From the NCBI GenBank assembly GCA_963759115.1, contig CAVWXT010000004.1, positions 124,001-188,000 on the forward strand: a stretch of DNA of 64,000 bases, read 5' to 3'. Source of the DNA: CAVWXT01 sp963759115. GTDB lineage: Bacteria; Planctomycetota; Planctomycetia; Pirellulales; Thermoguttaceae. The position numbers and the translations under genes were made by a program. The notes beneath the pieces are model-generated. The model was not told the origin of the DNA and ran no database searches. It was given only the letters and a program-made list of their open reading frames with translations. Of this stretch, positions 18,941-28,262 are shown one piece after another. Within the stretch, counting starts at the first letter, position 1. The number at the start of each line of letters is the position of its first letter.

Positions 18941-20968
18941 CTACTCCCTGCCGGGGGGTTCGTGATCCTGTGCGGCCGCGAGAACGACGATCTCGCCCGG
19001 CGCCAGGAAACACGGCTGGCGGAAGACCTCCCGGAACCCCTTGGGGAATTGCTCGGCAACCTCGTGCTCGTAGTCGTTGGTCGTGATCACGTAGCCTCGT
19101 CCCGACTGGGCGAGGAACTCGCGCAGCTGGCTGGGATTGTCGCAGTGCGTCACGGGGTGGCCAGCATAGTATACCATGCTCTCGCGGAAGAATCGGTACG
19201 CGGCGATCGGAGCCGACACCGGCCCTTCCGTTGATTGCCCGCTGTCGCGGCGAAGCGCCGACATGATTGCCGGGGCATTTTGGTGCCGGTCGACCCGCAG
19301 AGCGGCGAACCCGAACGTGGCCGTCAAGAAGACGACGGACGTTAGGGCCAAGGCGGTGGCCGCTTGCCGATGCCGGCCCTGCGCCGTGTTCCACCAGCAC
19401 CAACCGCCTCCCGCCACGAGAATCAATCCCACCAGGCCGAGCACCGCCTCGCCCGGCATAACAATCCATGCGACGATGGGCAGGGCGATCATCAAGCCCA
19501 CGCCCGTCAAGATGATCGAGAGCCAGGCATTTCGCAGCGCCCAGCGGGCGGTGCTCGCCGGTTCGGCCAACCAACCGTCGATGAAGCACGCCGTCAGCAA
19601 GGCCAATGCCGGGTAGGCGGGCAGGAGGTAGTGGGGCAACTTGGTCTTGCAGAGCGACCAAAACACGAACCACACGCTGAACCAGCACGACGCCAGCATA
19701 CAGCCACGATAAAAGGGGTCAGACCCCTTTTTCACGTTTTTCACGCGTCTCACGGTGTCGACTAGAGTGGGACCGAGAAATACGGCCCAGGGGAAGAAGC
19801 CAATCAGCACGCCCGGAATATGGAAGAAGTGGAACAGGGCCGAGACGAGAGCGGCGGAAACGCGGCCGAAGGAGCTCACGTCGCCATGCCCCTGGATCGG
19901 CTGTTGGAAGGGGCGAAGATTAAAATCGAGGACGAACTCCCGCAGCCATCGGCCGTCGGTCCGCATGACCACCAACACGTACCAAGGCACGGCCACGGCC
20001 GCCACGACGACGATCGCCGTGAGGGGCCGCATCTGCCACGCCAATCGGCACACGCGGCGCCAGCCAACGGCCGTCGAGAAGTGCCATCCCAAGGCCGCCA
20101 GCGGCGGCAAAATCCCCGCCAGCCGCAGCGGCGTCACCCAGCGGCCGATCAACATTCCCGCGCATTCGCCCAACATCGAGCCCACGACGATGCCGTACAG
20201 CAGCACCAACGGAATCCCGGGGCGGGGCGAGTTGATGACCAGCAAATAGAAACCCAGCGCTGCCAGCGGGAGCACCACCACCGGCCCCTTGGCCAGCGCC
20301 GCTACGCCGATGCAGGCGTACATCAAAATGGCATAGGGCCAGTTCAGCGAATCTCCCGCACCGGTTGCGGATTCAGGGTTCAGGGTTCGGGGTTCAGGAC
20401 ACGCGGTCTGCGTTCCTTCAAGTTCTGAACCCTGACCCCGGAACCCGGATCTCTTCGGACTTTGGCTTGACCCACGTTGTAGGAATCTCGTGCCCCCAGC
20501 TAGCACGAACAGCAGAAAAGCCGCCGTGGTGGCGAACGTCAGCCCCATGTCGACGGTGGCCGCGCGGGCGGAGACGGTGAAGATGATCGTGGAAGCGGTG
20601 GCCAGGCCCGCCCAGAGGCCGACGCGGCCGTTGAAGAGGATTCGACCGAGATGAAACGCGGCCAGAGCCGTGGCCACGCCCAGCACCGCCGAAAAGAACC
20701 TGGCGCCCCACTCGTTGACGCCCAGCAATTCAAAACCGGCCATCATGGTCCAGAACATCAGCGGCGGCTTCTCGGGGAACATCCGGCCGTTGAACATGGG
20801 CACGACCCAGTCGGGGCGATGACCGTCTTCGCCCAGGAACATTTCGCGGGCGCAGGTGGTGTAGATCGCCTCATCCATGTCCCAGAGGGCGGCCACGCCG
20901 AGATTGGTGAAAAAGATCGCGGCTGCCGCCGCTACGATCAAGAGTTGCGATCGTAGGTCCTCACGCAT
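18941..20968 (-). CDS. ArnT/PMT-type glycosyltransferase, integral membrane
   Basis: 675 residues with about a dozen membrane segments. The first periplasmic loop carries the PMT-family acidic motif LWDMDEAIYTTCAREM, and PEKPPLMFWTMMAGFELLGVNEWGARF follows, as in ArnT-like transferases that move sugars from polyprenyl phosphate to lipid A or protein. GGAG ten bases upstream favours the ATG at 20968 over one at 21004. Two in-frame repeats interrupt the coding sequence: AAAAGGGGTC-A-GACCCCTTTT at 19711-19731, giving KKGSDPF, and a GGGTTCAGGGTTC-type palindrome at about 20370-20450. It is divergent from the PAP2 gene. Confidence 0.83.
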   Translation of the reverse strand: MREDLRSQLLIVAAAAAIFFTNLGVAALWDMDEAIYTTCAREMFLGEDGHRPDWVVPMFNGRMFPEKPPLMFWTMMAGFELLGVNEWGARFFSAVLGVATALAAFHLGRILFNGRVGLWAGLATASTIIFTVSARAATVDMGLTFATTAAFLLFVLAGGTRFLQRGSSQSPKRSGFRGQGSELEGTQTACPEPRTLNPESATGAGDSLNWPYAILMYACIGVAALAKGPVVVLPLAALGFYLLVINSPRPGIPLVLLYGIVVGSMLGECAGMLIGRWVTPLRLAGILPPLAALGWHFSTAVGWRRVCRLAWQMRPLTAIVVVAAVAVPWYVLVVMRTDGRWLREFVLDFNLRPFQQPIQGHGDVSSFGRVSAALVSALFHFFHIPGVLIGFFPWAVFLGPTLVDTVRRVKNVKKGSDPFYRGCMLASCWFSVWFVFWSLCKTKLPHYLLPAYPALALLTACFIDGWLAEPASTARWALRNAWLSIILTGVGLMIALPIVAWIVMPGEAVLGLVGLILVAGGGWCWWNTAQGRHRQAATALALTSVVFLTATFGFAALRVDRHQNAPAIMSALRRDSGQSTEGPVSAPIAAYRFFRESMVYYAGHPVTHCDNPSQLREFLAQSGRGYVITTNDYEHEVAEQFPKGFREVFRQPCFLAPGEIVVLAAAQDHEPPGRE
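19711..19731. repeat. 21-bp perfect palindrome inside the glycosyltransferase gene
   Basis: Ten-base arms AAAAGGGGTC and GACCCCTTTT surround a single base. It lies in frame inside the ArnT-like gene and encodes KKGSDPF without breaking it. A second longer palindrome of the GGGTTCAGGGTTC type occurs in the same gene at about 20370-20450. Confidence 0.8.
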
Positions 20969-21069
20969 GTCGTCGGCTCTCCTTGCCGAGAACGGGCTTG
21001 ACATAGTCCGCCGGAACGTCTACACACTCTAGACCATCCGCCATTGCGAGCCAACATCATTTTCCCGCC

Positions 21070-21729
21070 ATGCCCCACCTTTCCCGGACTTGCCGCGGAT
21101 TTCTCTTGCCGCTGGCGCTTGTGCTGGCGGCCGCGGCGGCACTGGCGGTCGACTTGCCCATCGCCCGGATGATCCAAGAGTGGAACAGTTTGGATACGAT
21201 CCACTCCTGGCTCGGCTACTTCGGCGTGTTCGAGCCGTTCGGACAGGGGATGTTGGGACTGCCGCTGGCACTGATCGCCATTCATCAACTCGACCCTCAG
21301 CGGCGCTGGGCCATCCCACGCGTGATCGCATGCACGCTTCTGGCGGGCGGCGCGGCCGATCTTCTGAAGATGCTCGTCGCCCGCACCCGGCCCTACGAGT
21401 TGCCATGGGACGGCTCGATATGGACCTCTTTCGGCCCATGGCTGCCGTTGCTCGGCAACGGCAGCGAGGGGCAGAGCTTTCCCTCGGGCCACACGGCCAC
21501 GGCGGCCGGATTGGCGGCCGCGCTGGTCTGGCTTTACCCCAACGGCCGCCTGCTGTTCCCGGCGTTGGCCATCCTGGTCGGCTGCCATCGGATTGTCTCC
21601 GGCGCGCACTACCTCAGCGACGTCTTGATGGGCGCGGGCGTCGGTTGTCTGGTGGCCCTCTTCGTCCTGGAGATCGGCCGGTTGCCGGTTTGGTTTGCCC
21701 GCTGGGAAGCTCGTTGGAAGGCGAAGTGA
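21070..21729 (+). CDS. PAP2-family membrane phosphatase
   Basis: 219 residues with five to six membrane segments. The three phosphatase motifs are KMLVARTRPYE (KxxxxxxRP), FPSGHTAT (PSGH) and CHRIVSGAHYLSDV (R-x5-H-x3-D). Such enzymes dephosphorylate undecaprenyl diphosphate, lipid A or phosphatidate at the outer face of the inner membrane. Divergent from one ArnT-like transferase and close to a second, it probably belongs to envelope lipid or polyprenyl-phosphate recycling. Confidence 0.87.
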   Translation: MPHLSRTCRGFLLPLALVLAAAAALAVDLPIARMIQEWNSLDTIHSWLGYFGVFEPFGQGMLGLPLALIAIHQLDPQRRWAIPRVIACTLLAGGAADLLKMLVARTRPYELPWDGSIWTSFGPWLPLLGNGSEGQSFPSGHTATAAGLAAALVWLYPNGRLLFPALAILVGCHRIVSGAHYLSDVLMGAGVGCLVALFVLEIGRLPVWFARWEARWKAK

Positions 21730-21766
21730 TCGTCAGGACATCATCGCCGCCCGCAGCGAGACTTGC

Positions 21767-21997
21767 CTACCAGCCGACCGGGTAGTGGATGATAGCCCAG
21801 TATATCAAGAAAGGGGCGTAAGCAAGGCCAAAGACAATCGCAACGAGCCCCAGTGCAATGGCTGGTGTGCCTGTAATGATTCGTCTGCGAGTAAGTCTCG
21901 TTTGCCTTCTAACGACTACGATGAATCCCCACACGGCAACAACGGGACCGGGCATAAGTATCGCAAGCGTCCCCACGATAGGCCCAATAATCCACAT
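21767..21997 (-). CDS. small two-helix membrane protein
   Basis: A 76-residue protein with two hydrophobic helices (MWIIGPIVGTLAILMPGPVV and IALGLVAIVFGLAYAPFLIY) separated by a basic loop RRQTRLTRRR, so the loop is probably cytoplasmic. GAAGG lies ten bases before the ATG at 21997; an ATG at 22039 is also in frame. No family recognised. Convergent with the PAP2 gene. Confidence 0.5.
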   Translation of the reverse strand: MWIIGPIVGTLAILMPGPVVAVWGFIVVVRRQTRLTRRRIITGTPAIALGLVAIVFGLAYAPFLIYWAIIHYPVGW

Positions 21998-22131
21998 AGC
22001 AAAATCGCCTTCGTTACGCAATGGAAACTTACCACCCATTCTATGGTAGCCATCAGAACAGAAATTTCAACCGCAGCGAGAGAGTCAATTTTGACCACAA
22101 CATCGCAACGCTGTGATCACCGGTCACGGCC

Positions 22132-23812
22132 TCATGGGCGCGGGGCGGCAGCGTTTCCGGTGACGTGATATAGCCGGAAGCGTCCGACGGACTCATACGG
22201 ACTCTCGGCAAGATCGAGATATTCCCCGGCCTGCCTGAGCTTGCGCTCCGGCAGGGCGATCACGTCGCCCGCGTGCAGGGACGGCGCCTGATGCGAATAC
22301 AGCCTCTGAAGCTGCCCTTCCTTCAAGTCGGCGCGTAGCCGTGGATCGAGATAGAACACGAACGAGCCGATCCGCTCTTCGGCCACCAGCAGCCGCGGCG
22401 GGACTTGGCCCGCGCGATTGAAGTGCTCGGCCAGGTCGCGGGCGGAGAAGATTTCGGCCACCGGCGGCAGCACCATGGTCATTACGGCCACAAACTGCAC
22501 GGCCAGCGACAGCGTCGCCGCCGCCAGGCTCGCCTGCCGCCGGCCGGCATACCACGGCACCAACGGCAAGGGGGCTGCCGCCGCCGCCAAGCCCACCACG
22601 GCCCAAACCGGCCAGGCAAACTGCACTTCAAACGTCACCTGAACCGCCAACACGGCCGCCGGCAATACGATCGGCCCCGTCCACGACGACCAGACGAAGG
22701 TCCGGCCGAAGGATTTTCGGGCGGCCTCGCTGAGCGTGCCCTCGATCATTCTCGTCCAGACCACCGCCGCCAGGATCGCCATCGGCGGAAACACCGGCCA
22801 GAGATACGTCGCCAACTTCGAACTGGCAACCGTCAGCAGCAACGTCCAACCGATCAGCCAGCACCACAGCAGGAGCGTGGCGCCCGAGTCCGGATTTGGT
22901 CGGCCAAGGTCGGGAGAAACAACGCCGGTTCGTAAACCTCTTTCGCGGATCGCCATCGGAAGATACCCGATCCACGGCAGTCCGCCGCCAAGGAGAATCG
23001 GCACGTAGTACCACCACGGCTGGTCGCCGTGCCGTTGAGTGGCCGTGACCAGGCCCAAGCAGATGCCGGTCGAAAAAGAAATAGCGGAGATAGCCCGGGC
23101 TCCGCGTCTCAACCAGGACGTACCAAGGCATCGCGACCAGCAAGGCGACGACCAGGACTCCCGTGCCGCGCAGCAGGATCGCGCCGCTCAGCCGCCGCGC
23201 GATCGCGAGGTAGCTCCCGTAGGCCAATCCCACCACGGCCACGCCGACGAGCCCCTTGGTGAGGATCGACAGCCCCAGGAATACCCCGGCCCCCGCCACG
23301 CCGGCGATGGCCGCCCGCCGCGAAGCAGTTCGCTCCGATTCCCAGAGGAGCAGCACGGTCAGATTGATCCACGGGATCAGGGCCACGTCGTGCGAAGCGG
23401 CTTGCGCCAAGGCGGTCGGCAGGATCGTGGTGGCGTAGAGGATGCCGGCAATCAGGCCCGTGGCCCGGCCGAACATCCGCCAGCCCAACAGCCCCGTCGT
23501 CGCCGCGCCCAGCAGGCCGAATATCAGCCCCGGCAGCCTTGCCGCCGCTTCGCTGGGGCCAAACAGCCGTAGCGACAACGCCTGGGCCCAAAAGTAGAAA
23601 ATCGGCTTATCGAGAAACGGCTGGCCGAGGAAGGTCGGCGCCGTCCAGTCGCCCCGTTCGACCATATCCAGCGCGATCGACGTGTGCAGCCCTTCGTCGG
23701 GATCCAACAAGGGGAACTCGACCGTCAGCGGGAAGACGAACATTACCGCCGCCAGCACGCCCGCCAGCAGCACCAGCTTGCCCCAGGCAACCCCCGCCTC
23801 GTTTGGCATCAT
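22132..23812 (-). CDS. second ArnT/PMT-type glycosyltransferase (one frameshift)
   Basis: About 560 residues, many membrane segments. The N-terminal loop has the acidic motif LLDPDEGLHTSIALDM and PFLDKPIFYFWAQALSLRLFG. The frame shifts near 23053, where FFDRHLLG leads to LVTATQRHGDQPWWYYVPIL; both sides are conserved family sequence, so the break is likely an error. The C-terminal soluble part (ERIGSFVFYLDPRLRADL) fits the usual periplasmic domain. The protein is a distant paralogue of the transferase at 18941; both would use polyprenyl-linked sugars. Only the small membrane gene and the PAP2 gene lie between them. Confidence 0.8.
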
Positions 23813-23931
23813 TCCGCCGGGCCTCTTGGCCTGAACCCGCGCTCCATTGAAGAAAACCGCAACGGTATCCTAACCGAGAATGCAGCGGCGGAAAACGGCA
23901 GGATGGTCAAGAGCCGTTCGGTTTTTTGTTG

Positions 23932-24717
23932 ATAGGGGTAGGGAAGGCCGGTTAAGTTCCCGGCCTCCCCTCCCTCCGAACCGGACTGGCGGATTTCCCG
24001 CATCCGGCTCTCCGGTTAGTGGTGTTACCTCGTAGAGGATTGGTGAACCGAGCGCGGGAAGGAAACAAGGTTCCTTCTCGGGATCGGCAGAAGCGAAAGG
24101 CCCTGACCTTCACGGGAAGGCCACCAACATGCAACATCGACGGTGCGGCCAATCTGAGCCAAGTTACGTGTGCCTGACGCAGTCCGTCGTGGCTAGTCGT
24201 TGCCGACACTCGCGGTACGGTGTGGTTTTGGCCGTGCGTCATGTTTCATCCACTTTCCTGCGTCCCTTTGCTCGACGGGCATTGCCCCGCTTCCTCGCTC
24301 GTATGGACGCTCTGACTCCTGGGCGGTCGATTCTTCGTATCCTTATCAGGGACAATGAACTTCGTCCTTGTACCCGCCCAGGTCTCCTTGCTTCATGTAT
24401 CAAACCTTCCGACCGTTCCGCCTCCAACCACCTGTTGCCGCCTCTGGGGCTTGGTTTGGTTTCCCCCCGGAGCTTACCGCGCGGTCTGCCGACCGCATCC
24501 CTTGCGAGGACCACAGCGTCACTTGGGCTTCGCCTTTTCCTAGCAGGCTCGCCACGACAACCGGCCGAATCGAGTTCGTCATCCTGCGGACCAGCCGTTC
24601 ACCTTCAGTTGCTCTCCACCCCCTCTCACGAGGACGCAGTTACTTTCGGTTACGAAGTTCAAACCCAATTTCGACAAGGACTTGCACCTTGCTGATTCGA
24701 TACACTCACAAGCGCAC
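23932..24717 (-). mobile_element. ORF-less group II intron related to the intron at 1534-3456
   Basis: On the minus strand it starts with GTGCG (24717-24713) and ends with CCCCTAT at 23932. The 5' half (about 24240-24717) aligns with domains I-III of the first intron, and the domain V hairpin at 23976-24010 is identical over its conserved core. The reverse transcriptase is absent: about 300 bp, with no RT motifs, replaces it. At 786 bp it is the size of an ORF-less intron, so splicing and mobility would need a maturase in trans, perhaps from 1625-2962. A hairpin lies immediately upstream of the 5' end. Confidence 0.82.
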
Positions 24718-24750
24718 TAGGAGGCGACTCCTGTCGCCGATTGCCTTGGA
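24718..24750. repeat. REP-like hairpin at the 5' end of the ORF-less intron
   Basis: TAGGAGGCGACTCCTGTCGCC forms a stem with its own right half. It is the half-element of the palindrome found complete at 47572-47643. The intron begins one base after its terminal TA, which fits hairpin-directed insertion. Confidence 0.65.
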
Positions 24751-24864
24751 TTCCGTCGCGGCCGCTTGCGGAGTCGGGACGGAAGCTCGCTGGACCACGG
24801 CACGTCGTTTTTCTATAATCCACGCTTACGTCCAAGGGCCGGAGCCGTGCGCCAAGGGCGCCGG

Positions 24865-24980
24865 TAGTCTGACATCCACAAAATGTCGGGTTGGGTGCCA
24901 CGGGCAACTTGTCTGCCCGTGTCTCCTGCACGGGCAGGCAAGCTGCCCGTGGCACCCGATAATTTCGGTGTGTCAGACTA
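24865..24980. repeat. 116-bp MITE-like element, copy 2
   Basis: The ends TAGTCTGACA and TGTCAGACTA are perfect inverted repeats in this copy. The core palindrome is the same as in copies 1 and 3, with a few substitutions. It lies 59 bp upstream of the DUF5009 gene start and contains no coding region. Confidence 0.85.
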
Positions 24981-25039
24981 CCAGCGGATCTCCGCGCCAG
25001 GTTTCGCCCGCCGTTCTTCTTCCGATGGGAGTGCGTGCC

Positions 25040-26446
25040 ATGACAACCGATCCGCTTCCGTCCTCCCCGTCGCCCGCCGGGCAACCGCCCAGCGAACGGA
25101 TTCTCTCGCTCGACGTCTTCCGCGGCCTGACGATGCTGGTGATGCTGTTCTGTAACGACATCAACGATTACGGCGTCAAGTACGCGCCCTGGTTGCTGTA
25201 CCACATGGATGAGATTTCGGTGAAGCAACTGTACCGCGTGGATCAGCCGTTGAAGAAAGGGGAGCTGCCGCCGGACATCGACGCCGACACGCTGCCGACC
25301 GGCCTCGCCAAGCGGCTGACGACGGGCAAGATCGACTTCATGACGCTGCCGGACGTGATCTTTCCCACCTTCCTGTTTATCGTCGGTCTGTCGATTCCGG
25401 TCGCGCTCGAGCGGCGGATCGCCCGCGGCGACTCGATGCTCAAGCTCAGCGGGCACGTCGCGCTGCGCTGGTTCGAGATGATCGTCATCGGGCTCTGCAT
25501 GTTGAATATGCACAGCGTCAAGCCCGCGGGCGGCATGAGCTCCGACCTGTGGCGAATGCTGTTGTTCCCCAGCATGATCCTGTTGTGGAACCGTTATCCC
25601 TCGACGCGGGGCATACTGCGCTGGCTCTTCGTAGCCCTGCGCGTGGCGGGCGCTGCCCTGTTGGTCTACCTGCTGGTGATCTTCCGCCGGGACGGCAACG
25701 AGTGGCTCGCTCCGGGATGGTGGGGCATCATCGGGCTGATCGGCTGGACGTATCTCGCGGCGGCGCTCGTTTGGCTCGCGGCTCGCGACCTGGGGGTGGC
25801 AATCATCGGCGCGCTGGCGTTGGCGGTTACATTCCGTCTTGGTTACGATACGATCGGCCTTTCGCAGTGGTGGCGGAGCACGTTCCACGGCTGGATGATC
25901 GAGCCGGGGAGCCTGGCCGGGCTCGTTACGCCGGTCTTCGGCGGCATGGCGATCGCCACGCTTTTCCGGCCCACGTCGCCGGCGCGGACGCCGCGGCGTC
26001 GGATCGCCTGGATCCTGGTGTTTGGCGCCGGCTTCGCCGCGGCCGCCTTCCTGCTGCGGCCGATCTTTGGCTTGGGCATCAGCAAGGGGCCGGCCACGCC
26101 CGCCTACGTGCTCTACTGCTCGGCCATCGCCTGTGCGGTCTATGCGTTTCTCTACTGGCTGGTCGACGTGATGAAGATCAACCGCTGGACGGTGCTGGTC
26201 GGTCCGGCGGGCTCGAACACGCTCTTGATGTACATGCTCCCCTGGATCTTCGTCTTCTCGCTGGCGATGTTCGGCATCGACTATTCGCACGACTTCATCA
26301 CGGTGTCGCTCTCCAGCCTTGGGATCGAGAGTCCGCTGCATCTCTACGAGGGTTGGTGGGGAGTCGGCCGTGCGGCGGTGATGGCCGTGTGCCTGATGGG
26401 CGTGACGGGCCTGCTGACCCGTTGCCGCATCCGGCTGCAACTGTAA
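25040..26446 (+). CDS. DUF5009/HGSNAT-like membrane acyltransferase
   Basis: 468 residues with ten or more membrane segments. RILSLDVFRGLTMLVMLF near residue 19 and MTLPDVIFPTFLFIVGLSIPVALERR near 105 are the family hallmarks shared with heparan-alpha-glucosaminide N-acetyltransferase. Proteins of this type are thought to acetylate sugars across the membrane; direct evidence for bacterial ones is lacking. GGGAG lies 10 bases before the ATG at 25040; the frame upstream runs through the MITE and intron and is not coding. A second family member is at 58117. Confidence 0.82.
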   Translation: MTTDPLPSSPSPAGQPPSERILSLDVFRGLTMLVMLFCNDINDYGVKYAPWLLYHMDEISVKQLYRVDQPLKKGELPPDIDADTLPTGLAKRLTTGKIDFMTLPDVIFPTFLFIVGLSIPVALERRIARGDSMLKLSGHVALRWFEMIVIGLCMLNMHSVKPAGGMSSDLWRMLLFPSMILLWNRYPSTRGILRWLFVALRVAGAALLVYLLVIFRRDGNEWLAPGWWGIIGLIGWTYLAAALVWLAARDLGVAIIGALALAVTFRLGYDTIGLSQWWRSTFHGWMIEPGSLAGLVTPVFGGMAIATLFRPTSPARTPRRRIAWILVFGAGFAAAAFLLRPIFGLGISKGPATPAYVLYCSAIACAVYAFLYWLVDVMKINRWTVLVGPAGSNTLLMYMLPWIFVFSLAMFGIDYSHDFITVSLSSLGIESPLHLYEGWWGVGRAAVMAVCLMGVTGLLTRCRIRLQL

Positions 26447-26507
26447 AGCTGTTGCCGCGAGGTCGGTCGCGTTTTATGCATTGTGCGAGGGAACAAGGAA
26501 CGGTTTG

Positions 26508-27269
26508 ATGACTCCGCAACAGTTCATCGCCAAGTGGCAACGGGCCAACCTCTCGGAACGCAGCGCCTGCCAGCAGCATTTCCTCGACCTGTGCGAACTG
26601 CTGGACCAGCCCAAGCCGGCCGCGGCCGATCCGGACGGCGACTGGTACACCTTCGAGAAGGGCGTCACGAAGACCGAGGGGGGCGACGGCTGGGCCGACG
26701 TCTGGATGCGCGGCCATTTCGGCTGGGAGTACAAGGGCAAGCACAAGGACCTCAAGGCGGCGTACGCGCAACTGCTCCTGTACCGCGAGGCCCTGGAAAA
26801 TCCGCCGCTTATGGTCGTGTGCGACATGGACCGCTTCGAGGTCCATACCAACTTCACGGCCACGGCCAAGCGGAAATACGAGTTCGACCTGGCGGGCCTG
26901 GCCGAGCCGGCCAACCTCGACGTGCTCCGCAAGCTGTTCACCGATCCCGAGTCGCTGCGGCCGGGCATCACCAGCGAGAGCGTCACCATCGAGGCGGCCA
27001 AGCGCTTCGGTGAACTGGCCGACGCCATGCGCCTCAAGGGTATTGAGCCGCTCCGCGCCGCCCACTTCTTGATGAAGCTGATGTTCTGCATGTTTGGCGA
27101 GGACGTGGGGCTGCTGCCGGCCGGACTGTTCGGCCGCCTCCTGGACGACGGCAAGGCGAACCCGGCCAGCCTCAACCGCCGGCTGGGACGCCAGCAATCG
27201 GGCGGATGGGCGAGTTGCCAGTTCAGGCCACAAGATTATCAGGCCAGCGCCGGGCACGCAATCCGATGA
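26508..27269 (+). pseudogene. N-terminal part of an MmeI-like type IIG restriction-modification gene
   Basis: The first 225 or so codons match the N-terminal nuclease/spacer region of MmeI-like proteins: MTPQQFIAKWQ, WYTFEKGVTKTEGGDGWADVW (nuclease part), FGWEYKGKHKDL (PD-EXK-type E-x-K), PLMVVCDMDRF and FMKLMFCMFGEDVGLLP. Conserved sequence stops at about 27190 after ANPASLNRRLG; the remaining codons to the stop at 27269 are unrelated. AAGGAA precedes the ATG. The methyltransferase core is missing, and the C-terminus reappears at 29425-30055. Confidence 0.82.
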
Positions 27270-28257
27270 TAAGTCTAGGTGGCTCGGGCCGTGCTTCGAT
27301 GCTCGCCGGAACCGTAATTCGTGCGGGTAATCTTGCCTTGAATTCGCCTAAGCCGCCGTCAAGCCGCAAATCTGCAAGCCGGTTCTCAGTTTCCGGGTTG
27401 ACTATCACGCCATAGTCGGAACGAACCCCAAGCAAGCCGTTGTCATAGGCCCCGTGATGTAGCCGACACAATGCAAGGCCGTTGGTCACCTCGTCGGTTG
27501 ACTCGGGGAAAGACACCGGGATGATATGCGCGGCGTCAACCAGCTTCAGGCGCAATTGCAGACCGCACAACGGTACGAATATGCCCGTAAGACGGCGGGA
27601 CGGAATTGTGAGTCCCGGTACGCTCGCATGGTTTGCACAAGATCATAGCGCCGCGCCGCTTGGATGTCGGTTTGCGATTCGTCAAGGAAGTTACGCTCTT
27701 CCTCTGGACTCGCTTTGGCAAGATCAACCGCTGCAGGGGCATCATCTTCTGAATTGTGCAGCGGTAAACCGTTCTCGACATACCACAAGAGTGAATCAGG
27801 GGCAACGGCAACCACGACCTCCTGCCCCGTCAGTGCCGGGCGCAGGTACGTTGCAATACCAACTCGGTTTGCAGTTTCCAGAGTCCCGGAGATTACCTGG
27901 AGACTGGGGGAACGAGTAGAGAAGCTAACATGACGGCGGGCATCCCAGAAGGCATAGACTCCAAACTCTTGGCTCCAACCGCCAAGCAATGTGCGGGAAC
28001 CGGGTTCGAGAGGGATTCCGCTTACGTTGGTAAGCTGAATGCGTCTTTCGTTTGCCGGTCGCACGTCCGGCCCACCGCCGCCGGGCGTAATCGTCCAAAG
28101 AAAAACGATGCAATCCGTTGTGCGGTTTCCGGTAATTACCCGGATTCTGGCGGGTCGGTACGCGTTGTTGCTCGCGGCCCGAATTACGGTAGCGCTTGAC
28201 CGCTCCAACAGTGGCAATGAATTCATCGACCAGTTGGGGAAACCGGATTCCGGCCAT
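27223..28257 (-). CDS. HNH-type restriction endonuclease (two frameshifts)
   Basis: About 345 residues. The start MAGIRFPQLVDEFIATVGA (ATG at 28257) follows the methyltransferase stop by about 5 bp. After a shift near 28200 the sequence continues SSATVIRAASNNAYRPARIR, WDARRHVSFSTRSPSLQV and AYSYRCAVC. After a second shift near 27548 it continues LQLRLKLVDAAHIIPVSFPE and TNGLALCRLHHGAYDNGLLG. The CxxC, DAAHIIP and N..LCRLHH blocks form an HNH nuclease domain. Adjacency to a DNA methyltransferase makes a restriction enzyme most likely. The shifts may be sequencing errors or inactivation. Confidence 0.75.
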
Positions 28258-28262
28258 CGCTC

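Noticed and set aside
24368..25039. Upstream extension of the DUF5009 frame
   Set aside because: The frame runs through the ORF-less intron and the MITE; family homology begins only after the ATG at 25040.
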